A stretch of 64,000 nucleotides of DNA from contig CABRIC010000001.1 in the NCBI GenBank assembly GCA_902470905.1, positions 1 through 64,000 on the forward strand. The letters are read 5' to 3'. Source of the DNA: an uncultured Collinsella sp. GTDB taxonomy: Bacteria; Actinomycetota; Coriobacteriia; Coriobacteriales; Coriobacteriaceae. Position 1 is the stretch's first letter. Every line of letters begins with the position of its first letter. The position numbers and the translations under genes are program-made. The notes under the pieces were generated by a model. The model made no database searches and was not told the DNA's origin. It was given only the letters and a program-made list of their open reading frames with translations. This document shows positions 25,236 to 34,664 of this stretch, piece after piece.

Positions 25236-26996
25236 GTGGCCGACCAGGACATCAAGATGCTCATCGAGCGCATTATGGCCGAGGCCCGGACCCATCAGTC
25301 TGCCCGCTTCTCACATGAAGTCTACGCAGACGAGCCGATTCTCAAAACCGGCCGACAGATGCAGAATTTCCTCCCCGACCAGTACCGTAAAATGCGCGAG
25401 ATATCGCGCTGGCAGGATGACCCCAAGGGCGGTGCGGGCCGCTGGCTTTCGGAAGCCGAGCTTTTTTACCGCCAGGGCCTGCTGATGGCCGACTTTGAGG
25501 ACGACTGTCCCTACAACGGCACCTTTAAGTCGTACTTTCCCACCTACAACGCCATGAGCGACCGGCAGCTGCGCGGCTACTTTACCTGGCGTGCCCAAGT
25601 GCGCCGCGGAACCGTCGAGGAAACGTCTACGTCCTTTGCCTTTCTGTATCTCTATGAGCTGATTTGCGGCATTGGCGTAGATGACCCGCTCGACGGTTTT
25701 AACAAGATCAAGGCCTTTTGGGATGTCTATCGCGCCTTCGAGCCCGGCATTGATCGGTTTGCACGCGTGTGGTTGCAGGATTACGCCGTATTCCATGGGC
25801 TCAACCCCAAGCTGCTCCGCGACTCTAAAACCGTCATGTTCGATAACGCCCTTATCGAGCTGCGGCGCGCGGCACGAGACCTTGTACCAGCACCGGCACC
25901 GTCCGGCCAGACCCCTAAGCGTCGCAAAACCTCCGAGCCCACGCTCCCCCTTCCGCCCGATGAGGTGCGCGAGGAGAGACTCATGGCCGCCATCAACGCC
26001 CTCTCCACGTACAACCTAAGTAACTCGCGGCTCGACCGCAGCCACCACCGCGATCTGCGCCACGTGGCGTGCGCCGTGTATGTCCGTATGGCGCGCTACT
26101 ATGACACGCACCGAAAGACCGGCATCGTGGCGAGCTTATTTGGGGAGGAGACGGCCATGCCCTACACCATGTTTGCCTCGGCCGTATTCTTTGCGCCCGA
26201 GCGCCACGAGGACTGCGAATACCGCTTGAATCCCATCCATATCTACCGTTGCCAAAACGGCTTTTGGGAATGCATGCGTATCCACGGTAGTAGGCAAAAG
26301 AGCAGCAAGCTCGGTGAAATGATGCGCGCCTGCGACCAACGCCTGCGCCTGGCGCTGGACCCCGCCCATCCCCTTAAGGAAGAAAAGGTCCCCAAATATC
26401 TGGCCAAGATTATCGATGACGAGATTGTGGCATGGCTTTCGTGGGACGCCGCACACCAGCCCGTCAAGATCGATATCGATCTGAGTCAGCTGGGGCACAT
26501 TCGGAGCGCCGCTGCGCAAACGCGCGAAGCGCTTTTGATCGACGAAGAGCGCGAGGACGACGCATCCGCAGAAGCCGAGGCAGCGGGCTCAGGGCAACCG
26601 GAAGCCGAGCCCGTAGCCGACGCGATTGTCGAACCGGTCGTGGCACCCATTCGGCAGGACTTGACCGACGAGCCGACCATATCCACCGAACAGTTTGGTG
26701 TCGTGGCACCGCTTCTTGCGCCGACGCCCGCGTTCGCAGCTGCTGCGCCCGCTGACGCCACAAACGAACTCGCGCCTGCCGCAAACGCCTATCTCAGCGC
26801 ACTGCTCGAGCACAACGCAGTACAGGCGGAATCGGCGGTAGTGCAATCGGGGCAGAGCGAGGACATGCTCGTCGATACCATCAACGAGGCGCTCTTTGAC
26901 CTGGTGGGCGACACCGTAATTGAATTTAGCGCGGCAGGGCCGCAGATTATTGAGGACTACGAAGCAGACGTGAGAGGATACCTAGACCATGAGTGA
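25236..26996 (+). CDS. sngA: Shango-like defence protein SngA (TerB N/C domains)
   Basis: A 586-residue cytoplasmic protein. Residues ~60-240 match the TerB-N domain (MREISRWQDDPKG; TWRAQVRRG; YLYELICGIG). The far C-terminus looks like TerB-C (INEALFDLVGDTVIEF, IIEDYEADVRGYL). Between them lies an Ala/Glu/Pro-rich linker around 445-530. The GTG start follows GAGAGGAGGAG. Its last 8 bases overlap sngB. A TerB-domain protein followed by a P-loop ATPase and a DEAD/DEAH helicase is the composition described for the Shango antiphage system. Assignment is from domain content and order, not from alignment. Confidence 0.82.
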   Translation: MADQDIKMLIERIMAEARTHQSARFSHEVYADEPILKTGRQMQNFLPDQYRKMREISRWQDDPKGGAGRWLSEAELFYRQGLLMADFEDDCPYNGTFKSYFPTYNAMSDRQLRGYFTWRAQVRRGTVEETSTSFAFLYLYELICGIGVDDPLDGFNKIKAFWDVYRAFEPGIDRFARVWLQDYAVFHGLNPKLLRDSKTVMFDNALIELRRAARDLVPAPAPSGQTPKRRKTSEPTLPLPPDEVREERLMAAINALSTYNLSNSRLDRSHHRDLRHVACAVYVRMARYYDTHRKTGIVASLFGEETAMPYTMFASAVFFAPERHEDCEYRLNPIHIYRCQNGFWECMRIHGSRQKSSKLGEMMRACDQRLRLALDPAHPLKEEKVPKYLAKIIDDEIVAWLSWDAAHQPVKIDIDLSQLGHIRSAAAQTREALLIDEEREDDASAEAEAAGSGQPEAEPVADAIVEPVVAPIRQDLTDEPTISTEQFGVVAPLLAPTPAFAAAAPADATNELAPAANAYLSALLEHNAVQAESAVVQSGQSEDMLVDTINEALFDLVGDTVIEFSAAGPQIIEDYEADVRGYLDHE

Positions 26997-28293
26997 TACC
27001 GCATCCGCAGCACCCCGCGTGCCCAAGCGCGTCGCTGCCGTCATTCTCAACTCGCTCAAGGGCGGCGTGGTCCCGCGCATCGGCCTTCCTTACATCACCG
27101 TAGGGCGCGAGGTCGAGATCCGCGCCCTGCTCACCGATCTGAGTCTCATTGCCGACGGTGGCGCAAGCTTCCGCTTTCTGGTCGGTCGCTACGGAGCCGG
27201 CAAGAGCTTTTTGCTCCAGACCATCCGCACGCACGCCATGGGCGAGGGATTCGTCGTCGCCGATGCCGACCTATCCCCTGAGCGCCGCCTGCAGGGCGGC
27301 CAGGGACAGGGCCTTGCCACCTACCGTGAGCTCATCCGTAACATATCGACTAAAACGCGCCCCGAGGGCGGTGCGCTCAACCTAATCCTCGATCGCTGGG
27401 TCGCCTCCTGTGCCGACGCCGACGAGTCTGCCGTCAATGCCCAACTGGCCCCGCTCGAGGAAATGGTCCACGGCTTCGACTTCACCCGCATGCTCCACCG
27501 CTACCGCGCGGCCGTATCCGAGGGCGACGAAGAAGCTATGAGCCGCGTGACCAAATGGATTCGCGGCGAATACCGCACCAAGAGTGAGGCACGCGCTGAG
27601 CTGGGCTCCTCGACCATCATCAGCGATGACGACTGGTACGACTACGTTAAGCTCATTGCACGCTTTTTGGTCTGCAGCGGCTACAAGGGTATGTTGGTGC
27701 TCATCGACGAGCTCGTGAATCTGTATAAGATTCCCAACGCCATCACGCGCCAGTACAACTACGAGAAGATCCTGACCATGTACAACGACACACTCCAGGG
27801 CAAGGCGCAGTACCTGGGCATGATCATGGGCGGCACGCCAACCTCCATCGAAGACCGCCGCCGCGGCGTGTTCTCCTACGAGGCCCTGCGCAGCCGACTC
27901 GCTCAAGGCCGCTTTGCACGCGAGGACCTTAAGGACATGCTCGCGCCCATCATCCGTCTGCAGCCACTCACCTACGAGGAGCTGCTGGTGCTGATCGAAA
28001 AACTCATGCAAATTCACGCCGGCTACTTTGGCTGGACGCCCACGCTGACCGAGAACGACTTGGTGGACTTCCTCAAGATCGAGTTCGGTCGTGTGGGAGC
28101 CGACACACATCTGACGCCGCGTGAAGTCATTCGCGACTTTATCGAGCTGCTCGACATCCTATGCCAGAACCCCGACGCCAACGTAGCCGAGCTGCTGCAA
28201 AGCGTCGGCGGCGACGCGTTGGCGCCGGCAGCCGCAACAGGCGACGCCGGCACCGCAGGCGGCGACCGCAACTTCGCCGAATTCACCATCTAA
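26989..28293 (+). CDS. sngB: Shango-like defence ATPase SngB (BrxD/DUF2791-like)
   Basis: A 434-residue P-loop ATPase. Walker A is VGRYGAGKSF (residues ~61-70). Walker B is MLVLIDELVNLY (residues ~233-244). The overall pattern (VVPRIGLPYITVGREVE before Walker A; LAQGRFAREDLKDMLAPIIRLQPL later) resembles the BrxD-type ATPases of BREX and related defence loci. It overlaps sngA by 8 bases. A hairpin (28292-28328) starts within its stop codon and may tune expression of sngC. A role in sensing or recruiting the helicase to invading DNA is inferred. Confidence 0.83.
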   Translation: MSDTASAAPRVPKRVAAVILNSLKGGVVPRIGLPYITVGREVEIRALLTDLSLIADGGASFRFLVGRYGAGKSFLLQTIRTHAMGEGFVVADADLSPERRLQGGQGQGLATYRELIRNISTKTRPEGGALNLILDRWVASCADADESAVNAQLAPLEEMVHGFDFTRMLHRYRAAVSEGDEEAMSRVTKWIRGEYRTKSEARAELGSSTIISDDDWYDYVKLIARFLVCSGYKGMLVLIDELVNLYKIPNAITRQYNYEKILTMYNDTLQGKAQYLGMIMGGTPTSIEDRRRGVFSYEALRSRLAQGRFAREDLKDMLAPIIRLQPLTYEELLVLIEKLMQIHAGYFGWTPTLTENDLVDFLKIEFGRVGADTHLTPREVIRDFIELLDILCQNPDANVAELLQSVGGDALAPAAATGDAGTAGGDRNFAEFTI

Positions 28294-28330
28294 CCTGCCA
28301 AAAAGGGACAGGTTTATTTTGGCAGGTTTT
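28292..28330 (+). repeat. Intercistronic hairpin between sngB and sngC
   Basis: AACCTGCCAAAA (28292-28303) pairs perfectly with TTTTGGCAGGTT (28317-28328), with a 13-base loop containing GGGACAGG; TT follows. It could act as a partial terminator limiting helicase expression. The same GGGACAGG loop appears on a different stem at 42400, suggesting a repeat family rather than a dedicated attenuator. Confidence 0.6.
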
Positions 28331-28409
28331 ATCTGGGCAAACGCTGAGGCAGTAATGCAGCAAACCATTGCCAGCCGCGTTGAGAAGTTCGTATTTGAGG
28401 GGAGGTCCC

Positions 28410-30854
28410 GTGAACGCCTTTGACCGATATGCTCCGTTTATCCAAGACTTCATCTACTCCCACGATTGGGAGAGTCTACGCTCTATCCAGGTTGCGGCGG
28501 CAGATGCCATCTTTAACACGCAAGACAATGTGCTCCTGACGGCATCCACGGCTTCCGGCAAAACCGAGGCAGCCTTTTTTCCCATCCTGACCGAGTTTTG
28601 GGAGAGACCGCCCGCAAGCGTGGGCGCCCTCTACATTGGCCCCCTCAAGGCGCTCATCAATGACCAATTCGTCCGCCTCAACGACCTGTGCGGAGAAGCC
28701 GATATCCCTGTCTGGCACTGGCATGGCGATGTCTCGCAGTCGCACAAGGCTAAGCTCATCAAAAAACCGAGCGGCATCTTGCAGATTACGCCCGAGTCAC
28801 TCGAGGCGCTCCTGATCCATAAGCACATGGCGATCCCTCGTATATTCTGCGACCTGCGCTATGTGGTTATCGACGAAGTCCATTCGCTCATGCGCGGCGA
28901 CCGTGGCGGGCAGACGCTCTGCCTTATCGAGCGACTCTCACGCATGGCCGGCGTACAGCCTCGCCGCATTGGCCTTTCCGCTACCATCGGCGACCCCGAG
29001 CGCACGGGCGCCTTTCTCTCACAGGGAACGGGACGCGGCTGCGTTATCCCCCGTTTTGAGGAACCGCGCCGCGTGTGGCGCATCTCCATGGAGCACTTCT
29101 ACAACTCGGGTCCCCAGGCACAGCAGCGGGAATTCGAGAGCATGGGTCCTCAAGAGGCCGAAGTGCTTGCGTGCGAGCGCATCGAGGCGGCGGCACCCGC
29201 GGCACTGCCCGCCGGCGCCCAAGACATGCGTCACAGCGGACAGCTCACACAAGAGGAACGCCGTCAACGTCGTGAGCGGGCACGGGGCAAGGCCACACCC
29301 AAGGACCGCCGAACTTCCTCGGGCCCCGAGGGCGAAGTCGACATCCCCCGAGCACCCGAACAGGCATTACTCAACCCCACCGACGCGGCGCCCGAAAACG
29401 CCGATCCCGGCATGGGCTATATCTTTGAACACACCCGCGGGCGCAAGTGCCTGGTCTTTGCCAACTCGCGCGAGGAGGCAGAGGCCGTGTGCTCCATGCT
29501 GCGCATCTACTGCGAGAGCCGGCACGAGCCCGACCGTTTTCTCATCCACCATGGCAATCTTTCGGCATCGCTGCGCGAGACGGCCGAGGAACTCATGCGC
29601 GACGAGGAGCAGGCGCAGACAACCGTCACCACCTCTACGCTGGAGCTCGGTATCGATATCGGCCGCCTGGAGCGCGCCTTCCAGATTGACGCGCCGTTTA
29701 CCGTCAGCTCCTTTTTGCAGCGAATGGGCCGCACGGGACGCCGCGATCTTCCGCCCGAGATGTGGTTTGTCATGCGCGAGGAAGAGCCCGAGCCGCGCAC
29801 GATGATGCCCGAGACCATTCCGTGGAAGCTCCTGCAAGGCATCGCGCTCGTACAACTCTATCGCGAGGAAAAATGGGTCGAGCCGCCCGAGCTCGATCGA
29901 CTCCCCTACAGTCTGCTCTACCACCAGACCATGTCGACGCTTGCCAGTACCGGAGAGCTCACGCCGGCCGAACTTGCCCAGCGCGTGCTCACGCTCAGTT
30001 ATTTCCATCGCGTCTCGGCCGATGACTATCGCGTGCTGCTGCGCCACCTCATCAAGATCGACCATATCCAGGTCACCGAGGGCGGTGGGCTCATTGTGGG
30101 CCTCGCGGGCGAACGCATCATCAACAACTTTAAGTTCTACGCCGTGTTCCAGGAAAACGAGGAGTTCACCGTCCGCAGCGAGTCGGCCGAGCTGGGCACA
30201 ATCGTCAATCCCCCACCGCCCGGTGAGCGCATCGCCATCGCAGGCCATTGCTGGATTGTCGAGGAAGTGGACTGGAAGCGCCACACTGTCTTTGCCACGC
30301 AGGTCAAGGGCCGGGTGCCGGCCTACTTTGGCGACTGCCCCGGCGACATCAATACACACGTACTCGAGCGCATGCGCAAGGCGCTCAACGAGCACGCGAC
30401 ATATCCGTACCTCATGGGTAACGCACGGGCCCGCTTAGCGCAGGCTCGCCATACGGCCGAGATTTCGGGTGCGGGAACTAAGCCGCTCATCAACCTGGGT
30501 GGCGACACCTGGGTGCTTTTCCCCTGGTTGGGCAGCTACGCCTTTCTGGCGCTCGAACGTATGCTCAAGATTAAATGTGCCGCGGAGCTGGGCCTTCGCG
30601 GACTCGACCCATCGCGCCCGTACTTTATGCAGTTTGAGATGAAGGCCGACGAGGAGACGTTCTTTGAGGTGCTCGCCACCGAGGCCGAGAAGGACTTCAA
30701 TCCCATCGAGCTCGTCTATCCCGGCGAGGTGCCTTATTTTGATCGCTACGACGAGTACGTTCCCGAGGAGCTCGTGCGCAAAGGCTTCGCCGAAGGCGTG
30801 CTCGACATCGAGGGCATGAAGCAGCGCGTCCTCAGCTGGCGCGACCACGCCTAA
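28410..30854 (+). CDS. sngC: Shango-like defence helicase SngC (Lhr-like DEAD/DEAH)
   Basis: An 814-residue superfamily 2 helicase. Motif I is TASTASGKTEAAF, motif II VIDEVHSLMRGDRGG, motif III LSATIGD, motif IV CLVFANSREEAEAV, motif V STLELGIDIGRLE and motif VI FLQRMGRTGR. The layout resembles Lhr and BrxHI helicases of defence islands. The GTG start at 28410 is supported by GGGGAGGT; the open frame before it has no ribosome site. It is the third gene of the operon, 116 bp after sngB. Likely role: ATP-driven remodelling or degradation support against phage DNA, inferred from the system. Confidence 0.85.
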   Translation: MNAFDRYAPFIQDFIYSHDWESLRSIQVAAADAIFNTQDNVLLTASTASGKTEAAFFPILTEFWERPPASVGALYIGPLKALINDQFVRLNDLCGEADIPVWHWHGDVSQSHKAKLIKKPSGILQITPESLEALLIHKHMAIPRIFCDLRYVVIDEVHSLMRGDRGGQTLCLIERLSRMAGVQPRRIGLSATIGDPERTGAFLSQGTGRGCVIPRFEEPRRVWRISMEHFYNSGPQAQQREFESMGPQEAEVLACERIEAAAPAALPAGAQDMRHSGQLTQEERRQRRERARGKATPKDRRTSSGPEGEVDIPRAPEQALLNPTDAAPENADPGMGYIFEHTRGRKCLVFANSREEAEAVCSMLRIYCESRHEPDRFLIHHGNLSASLRETAEELMRDEEQAQTTVTTSTLELGIDIGRLERAFQIDAPFTVSSFLQRMGRTGRRDLPPEMWFVMREEEPEPRTMMPETIPWKLLQGIALVQLYREEKWVEPPELDRLPYSLLYHQTMSTLASTGELTPAELAQRVLTLSYFHRVSADDYRVLLRHLIKIDHIQVTEGGGLIVGLAGERIINNFKFYAVFQENEEFTVRSESAELGTIVNPPPPGERIAIAGHCWIVEEVDWKRHTVFATQVKGRVPAYFGDCPGDINTHVLERMRKALNEHATYPYLMGNARARLAQARHTAEISGAGTKPLINLGGDTWVLFPWLGSYAFLALERMLKIKCAAELGLRGLDPSRPYFMQFEMKADEETFFEVLATEAEKDFNPIELVYPGEVPYFDRYDEYVPEELVRKGFAEGVLDIEGMKQRVLSWRDHA

Positions 30855-30881
30855 GGCCAGTCCTTTTTGGGACGGGGAGAC

Positions 30882-31760
30882 TTACTTGTCGTGAAGGATG
30901 GTGCCGAGGAAGTCGGTGTCGAAGGGCACAGCTTCGGCAAAGGCGTAGTCGCCGTCGCTGGCGATGAGCAGATAATTCTCCTCGCCGCCGAACTCTGCAT
31001 CGCCACAGGGGACCACCCAAGCATGGTCGAACACCTCAAGCGCCGTGGCGGCACAGTCGCGCAGGAACGTCACATCGCTCCCCTCGTTTGCGCTCACGAT
31101 ATTGGCCACGTAGATACCCCCGGGGTTCAGGCTGCCCCGCACCAGACGCAGCGCCTCAACGGTCGCCAGCCCGCGCACGGGCTCGGCACCGCCAAAGCAA
31201 TCGCTCACGACCGCGTCGTAGCGACGATGGCCCACGCTCGTCACACCCAAATACGAGCGAGCCTCAGCGGTTATCACCCGCAGGCGATCGCCCGCCGCGC
31301 GCTCCAGCTCGTCTAGGTAGAACCAGCGGCGCGCCAGGCGCGTAACCTCGGCATCGTACTCAATGACGTCCATGCGCAAGCTCTCGTGCGACATCAGCGC
31401 GAACTTGGGATAGGCAAACCCGCCGCCGCCCAGCATAAGCATGCGGTCGATACCGTGACCGTAAGCGTCGCGCATCGCATCCTCGGCCTCAAACACGTCG
31501 TCAAACGAACGATAGTACGTAAAGACGGGCTCCGCCCAACGCTCGCCAACGTAGCTTGCACTTTGGTAGACGCCGCCTTGTACCAATACGCGGACTTCGT
31601 CGCCGCCCTCGTCGTGCACGCGCTTCACACGCGCCAACCCATTGCGGGTTCGCGCAACCTGCAGACAGGCAGCACGAACAGCGACGGCGGCCGCACCAAG
31701 CGCCGCGGCTCCCAGAGCAACGCCGGCAACGACGCCGGCAGAAACACTCGGCTTGTTCAT
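30882..31760 (-). CDS. Spermidine-synthase-like SAM-domain protein
   Basis: A 292-residue protein with an N-terminal hydrophobic segment (VVAGVALGAAALGAAAVAV), then a Rossmann methyltransferase or aminopropyltransferase fold: glycine-rich loop LMLGGGGFAYPKF (residues ~107-119), acidic strand end DVIEYDAEV and YDAVVSDCFGG. It is related to spermidine synthases but I do not see the usual catalytic Asp-x-x-Asp-Pro pattern, so polyamine synthesis is uncertain. The start directly abuts the elp3 stop codon, so the two are co-transcribed. Convergent with sngC. Confidence 0.75.
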   Translation of the reverse strand: MNKPSVSAGVVAGVALGAAALGAAAVAVRAACLQVARTRNGLARVKRVHDEGGDEVRVLVQGGVYQSASYVGERWAEPVFTYYRSFDDVFEAEDAMRDAYGHGIDRMLMLGGGGFAYPKFALMSHESLRMDVIEYDAEVTRLARRWFYLDELERAAGDRLRVITAEARSYLGVTSVGHRRYDAVVSDCFGGAEPVRGLATVEALRLVRGSLNPGGIYVANIVSANEGSDVTFLRDCAATALEVFDHAWVVPCGDAEFGGEENYLLIASDGDYAFAEAVPFDTDFLGTILHDK

Positions 31761-33665
31761 CTAGAGCTCCTTTTGCAGATAAAGGCCATAGTCATAAAAT
31801 CCAAGATGGCGATAGTACTCGCGCGTACCAATCGCACTGATCACGTTGATGCGCGCATAGCCCGCGTCCCGAGCAATATGGCACGCACGCTCCACCAGCG
31901 ACCGTCCCAATCCATGGTGCTGGGCTGCCTGGCCTTGATCCCCCACGCGCGCCGCCATGCCATACACGTGTACCTCGCGAATCATCGCCTCGTCCGGCAT
32001 CGTCGGCAACTCGTCCGCATGTGCGGCAACAAAAGCGCGAACGGGCAGCGACAGACGCAAAAAGCCGGCGATCTTGCCTTCGGACGTCACCCACTGCAAA
32101 AAGCGTTCACGCGTCACCGGCGTCTCGTAAGCGACCTCATCAAGAGACAGTTCATCCAGGTCGGCACCCGCGGTACTGATCTCGCGATAGCGAATCTCGC
32201 GCACCGTCGCACCGTCACCCCGAGCAGCCAGGCGGTTCTCAACGAGCTGACGCAGGTTGGGCTTCTTGTTGCCCACCATGATGTCGTCGGAGCTAAAGTC
32301 GCGGATCATGCGGCTGATGCGGCAGAACGCCGGCGTCACCACGATGTCGTCGGCCAGCACATCGAGCAGTTCTTCCTCGGTATAGGGGCGCCAATCGCCG
32401 CGCTCATAGCGGCCCACCAGACGCGAGCCCTCGATGAGCGCGCACGGGTAGACCTTGACCTCGTCGGGCATAAAGGCCCCCTCGGTCATAAAGCGCTCGT
32501 AGTCGCGCTTGTCCCCCTCGGGCGTGGCGCCCAGCAAGTTGAGCATAAAATGCGCGTGGATCTTAAAGCCAAACAGACGCGCAAGCGAAAACGCCCGCTC
32601 GATCTGAGCCACCGAAATGCGACGCTCGTTGATATCGAGCAGGTGCTGGTTGAGGCTCTGGATGCCCATCTGAATCTTGGTGCAACCCAGGCGGCGGATA
32701 AGCGTGAGCGCCTGGGGCGTCACGGCATCGGGGCGCGTCTCAATGACGAGCCCCACCACGCGATGCTTCGCCGTCTCGTTGATGCGCTGCTGGCGCTCAA
32801 GCTCCTCCATCGTTGCCGTCTGCCACTCGGCGACCTCGCCCCACGGCGTGCCGGGGCCGTACAGACGACGCACCGCGCGGTTATAGCCACCCACGGCAGC
32901 ATCCACACGCCCCTGCTCGTCGGCAACACCGTTCGCAAGCTCGGCCTCGTCGGTCGCAATACCGGCAGCCCGATAGCGCTCACGGCGCTCTGTTACCACC
33001 GGCGGCAGGGCATCGGCGGGAGCGTCATCAAGCAGGCGCCCCGCCTCGGCACGACTGATGCCCGGACGCGCCAACATGGGGTTGGCCGCCACGCCGGCGA
33101 CGGCATCGTCATTGAGCGCGCGGAAGAGCTCCGACATAAACCATGTCTGATAGCCTTCCGGATAGTCGCTCCAGGTACCGCCAAGCACGATGAGCTCGAT
33201 CTTATCGGTCGCATGACCCATCTGCGAAAGCGCGGTCAGACGAGCGCTCACCTGCAGATACGGGTCAAAGCAATTTTGCTCCGCACGGGCGCATGCCGGC
33301 TCGGCGTGCAGATAGCTCTTGGGCATGCGCAGGTCGTTGGGGCAAAACAGGCAATCGCCCGAGCATGGCCAGGGTTTGGTGATGACGGTAATGGTCGCCA
33401 CGCCCGAAGCCGTGCGGCGCGGCTTCATCCTCAGCACCCGCAGCAGCTGGCGTTCCAGCTCGGCATCGACATTCCACCCAGCCCACCGAGCCGGCTCCTC
33501 ACGTTTCACCCGCTGGTAGAACGGCAGCAGACGGCGCTTGGCCAAATCGCGTTTGTCGGCACCCTCGCGGCGCGCCTCGGCATGTATCAGTTTGACGAGC
33601 GCCTTGTCGTCCACGGTCTCGCCGCGACGCAGAGCCTCGAGTATGTTCAAGATAATCTGTTCCAT
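31761..33665 (-). CDS. elp3: Elp3-family tRNA uridine-34 modification enzyme (radical SAM + GNAT)
   Basis: A 634-residue bacterial Elp3 homologue. The radical SAM cluster is bound by CSGDCLFC (CX3CX2C, residues ~120-127), followed by PNDLRMPKSYLHAEPAC. The central part shows TDKIELIVLGGTWSDYPEGYQ and the lysine-rich FGFKIHAHFMLNLLGATPEGD. The last ~150 residues form a GNAT acetyltransferase domain (HVYGMAARVGDQGQAAQHHGLG). Elp3 adds a carboxymethyl-type group to wobble uridine of tRNAs using acetyl-CoA and SAM. ATG 33665 is preceded by GGGGGC. It heads an operon with the spermidine-synthase-like gene. Confidence 0.93.
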   Translation of the reverse strand: MEQIILNILEALRRGETVDDKALVKLIHAEARREGADKRDLAKRRLLPFYQRVKREEPARWAGWNVDAELERQLLRVLRMKPRRTASGVATITVITKPWPCSGDCLFCPNDLRMPKSYLHAEPACARAEQNCFDPYLQVSARLTALSQMGHATDKIELIVLGGTWSDYPEGYQTWFMSELFRALNDDAVAGVAANPMLARPGISRAEAGRLLDDAPADALPPVVTERRERYRAAGIATDEAELANGVADEQGRVDAAVGGYNRAVRRLYGPGTPWGEVAEWQTATMEELERQQRINETAKHRVVGLVIETRPDAVTPQALTLIRRLGCTKIQMGIQSLNQHLLDINERRISVAQIERAFSLARLFGFKIHAHFMLNLLGATPEGDKRDYERFMTEGAFMPDEVKVYPCALIEGSRLVGRYERGDWRPYTEEELLDVLADDIVVTPAFCRISRMIRDFSSDDIMVGNKKPNLRQLVENRLAARGDGATVREIRYREISTAGADLDELSLDEVAYETPVTRERFLQWVTSEGKIAGFLRLSLPVRAFVAAHADELPTMPDEAMIREVHVYGMAARVGDQGQAAQHHGLGRSLVERACHIARDAGYARINVISAIGTREYYRHLGFYDYGLYLQKEL

Positions 33666-33683
33666 GCCCCCATTGTAAAGGCA

Positions 33684-33717
33684 AAGGCGCCGGAGCCGAT
33701 CTCGGCTTCGGCGCCTT
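33684..33717 (-). terminator. Terminator after the XRE/DUF4097 operon
   Basis: On the minus strand AAGGCGCCGAAGCCG pairs with CGGCTCCGGCGCCTT around a 4-base loop, followed by TGCCTTTAC. It lies between the DUF4097 gene stop (33765) and the elp3 start. Confidence 0.75.
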
Positions 33718-33764
33718 CATCAAACAGCGCGTCTATATCTTCGCCTAGGCTTTCGTCTGCCTCA

Positions 33765-34664
33765 CTACTCCGAATCAAACGACATGTCGCCCGAATCGAC
33801 TTCAAAACTATACACAGCAGACTTATCGCCGTTATCGAATTCAGGATTCAAAATGGTCTCGCCGTCGTAGTCAAGCGGAAGGAAATCGCTCTCGAAGTCG
33901 CCGCTGCCCAAGGTGAGGCTCGCCTTAAAGCCCGTAGAGTTCGGAACCGTCATCTCCACATCGCCCGAGCCCACGCTCACGTCCATCGACTTCGCGGGGG
34001 CCTGGTAGAGCTCGAACGTTACATCGCCCGACCCGACCTCGGCATTCAGAGTGTCGGTCACGGTGCCCGCAAACTCTACATCTCCCGCACCCAGGAAAAG
34101 GTCGAAACCATCACAGGTGACACCGGCAATCTGCAGATCGCCCGAGCCCACGTGCGCGTTGACTCCCTTCAGATGTTCGGCAACACGGCGCGGCAGCTCA
34201 ACCGTAACCGAACGGTCAATTGCCTTACCGTCATCACTTCCAAACTGAGAAACCTTGAGCGTCGAGTCCTCGACGGATGCGATGTTTTGCATCGCGGCCT
34301 TAGAGGCATCCATACCCTTGGCAACGCGCCCCCGCTCGATAACGCGAGCCTTGTTGCCATCAACAACCTTGACGTCCACCGAAGCCGCATTGATATCGAA
34401 ATCGAGGTAGCGGAACTCATCGGCATCAAAAGTCATGCTCGAAAGTTGCTGAGGCCGAGCGGAATAGCTGCCGTCGTCCAAGAGATCGTCATCGTCAAAC
34501 ATATCGTCAAAATCAGACAAATGGCCAGACAGAATACCGGTCGTACGCACCATATCGGAATGAGCCAATAGCCGCGAAATACCAAAGACAAGTCCGATGA
34601 TGAGCACAAACGCTCCGATGCCAACGCCCAAGCGTACCTTGGATTCATGCGAAAGCTTCATCAT
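33765..34664 (-). CDS. Membrane-anchored DUF4097-like beta-repeat protein
   Basis: A 299-residue protein with an N-terminal membrane segment (VGIGAFVLIIGLVFGISRLL), an acidic stretch (DDMFDDDDLLDD) and a long extracellular or adhesin-like domain. Five short repeats occur at regular spacing: VGSGDL, LGAGDV, VGSGDV, VGSGDV, LGSGDF. This matches DUF4097-type beta-solenoids, in which each repeat is a turn of the helix. Its ATG overlaps the stop of the XRE regulator (ATGA), so the pair is one translational unit. The role is unknown; such pairs are often envelope-stress systems (inferred). Confidence 0.82.
   Translation of the reverse strand: MMKLSHESKVRLGVGIGAFVLIIGLVFGISRLLAHSDMVRTTGILSGHLSDFDDMFDDDDLLDDGSYSARPQQLSSMTFDADEFRYLDFDINAASVDVKVVDGNKARVIERGRVAKGMDASKAAMQNIASVEDSTLKVSQFGSDDGKAIDRSVTVELPRRVAEHLKGVNAHVGSGDLQIAGVTCDGFDLFLGAGDVEFAGTVTDTLNAEVGSGDVTFELYQAPAKSMDVSVGSGDVEMTVPNSTGFKASLTLGSGDFESDFLPLDYDGETILNPEFDNGDKSAVYSFEVDSGDMSFDSE

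Noticed and set aside
26300..30854. BREX or DISARM system
   Set aside because: The ATPase and helicase resemble BREX parts, but there is no PglZ, PglX methyltransferase or other BREX/DISARM gene nearby; the TerB-ATPase-helicase trio fits Shango better.
31386..34571. A 1061-codon plus-strand frame across the spermidine-synthase-like, elp3 and DUF4097 genes
   Set aside because: It crosses several well supported minus-strand genes and a terminator; Arg/His/Ala-rich shadow composition.
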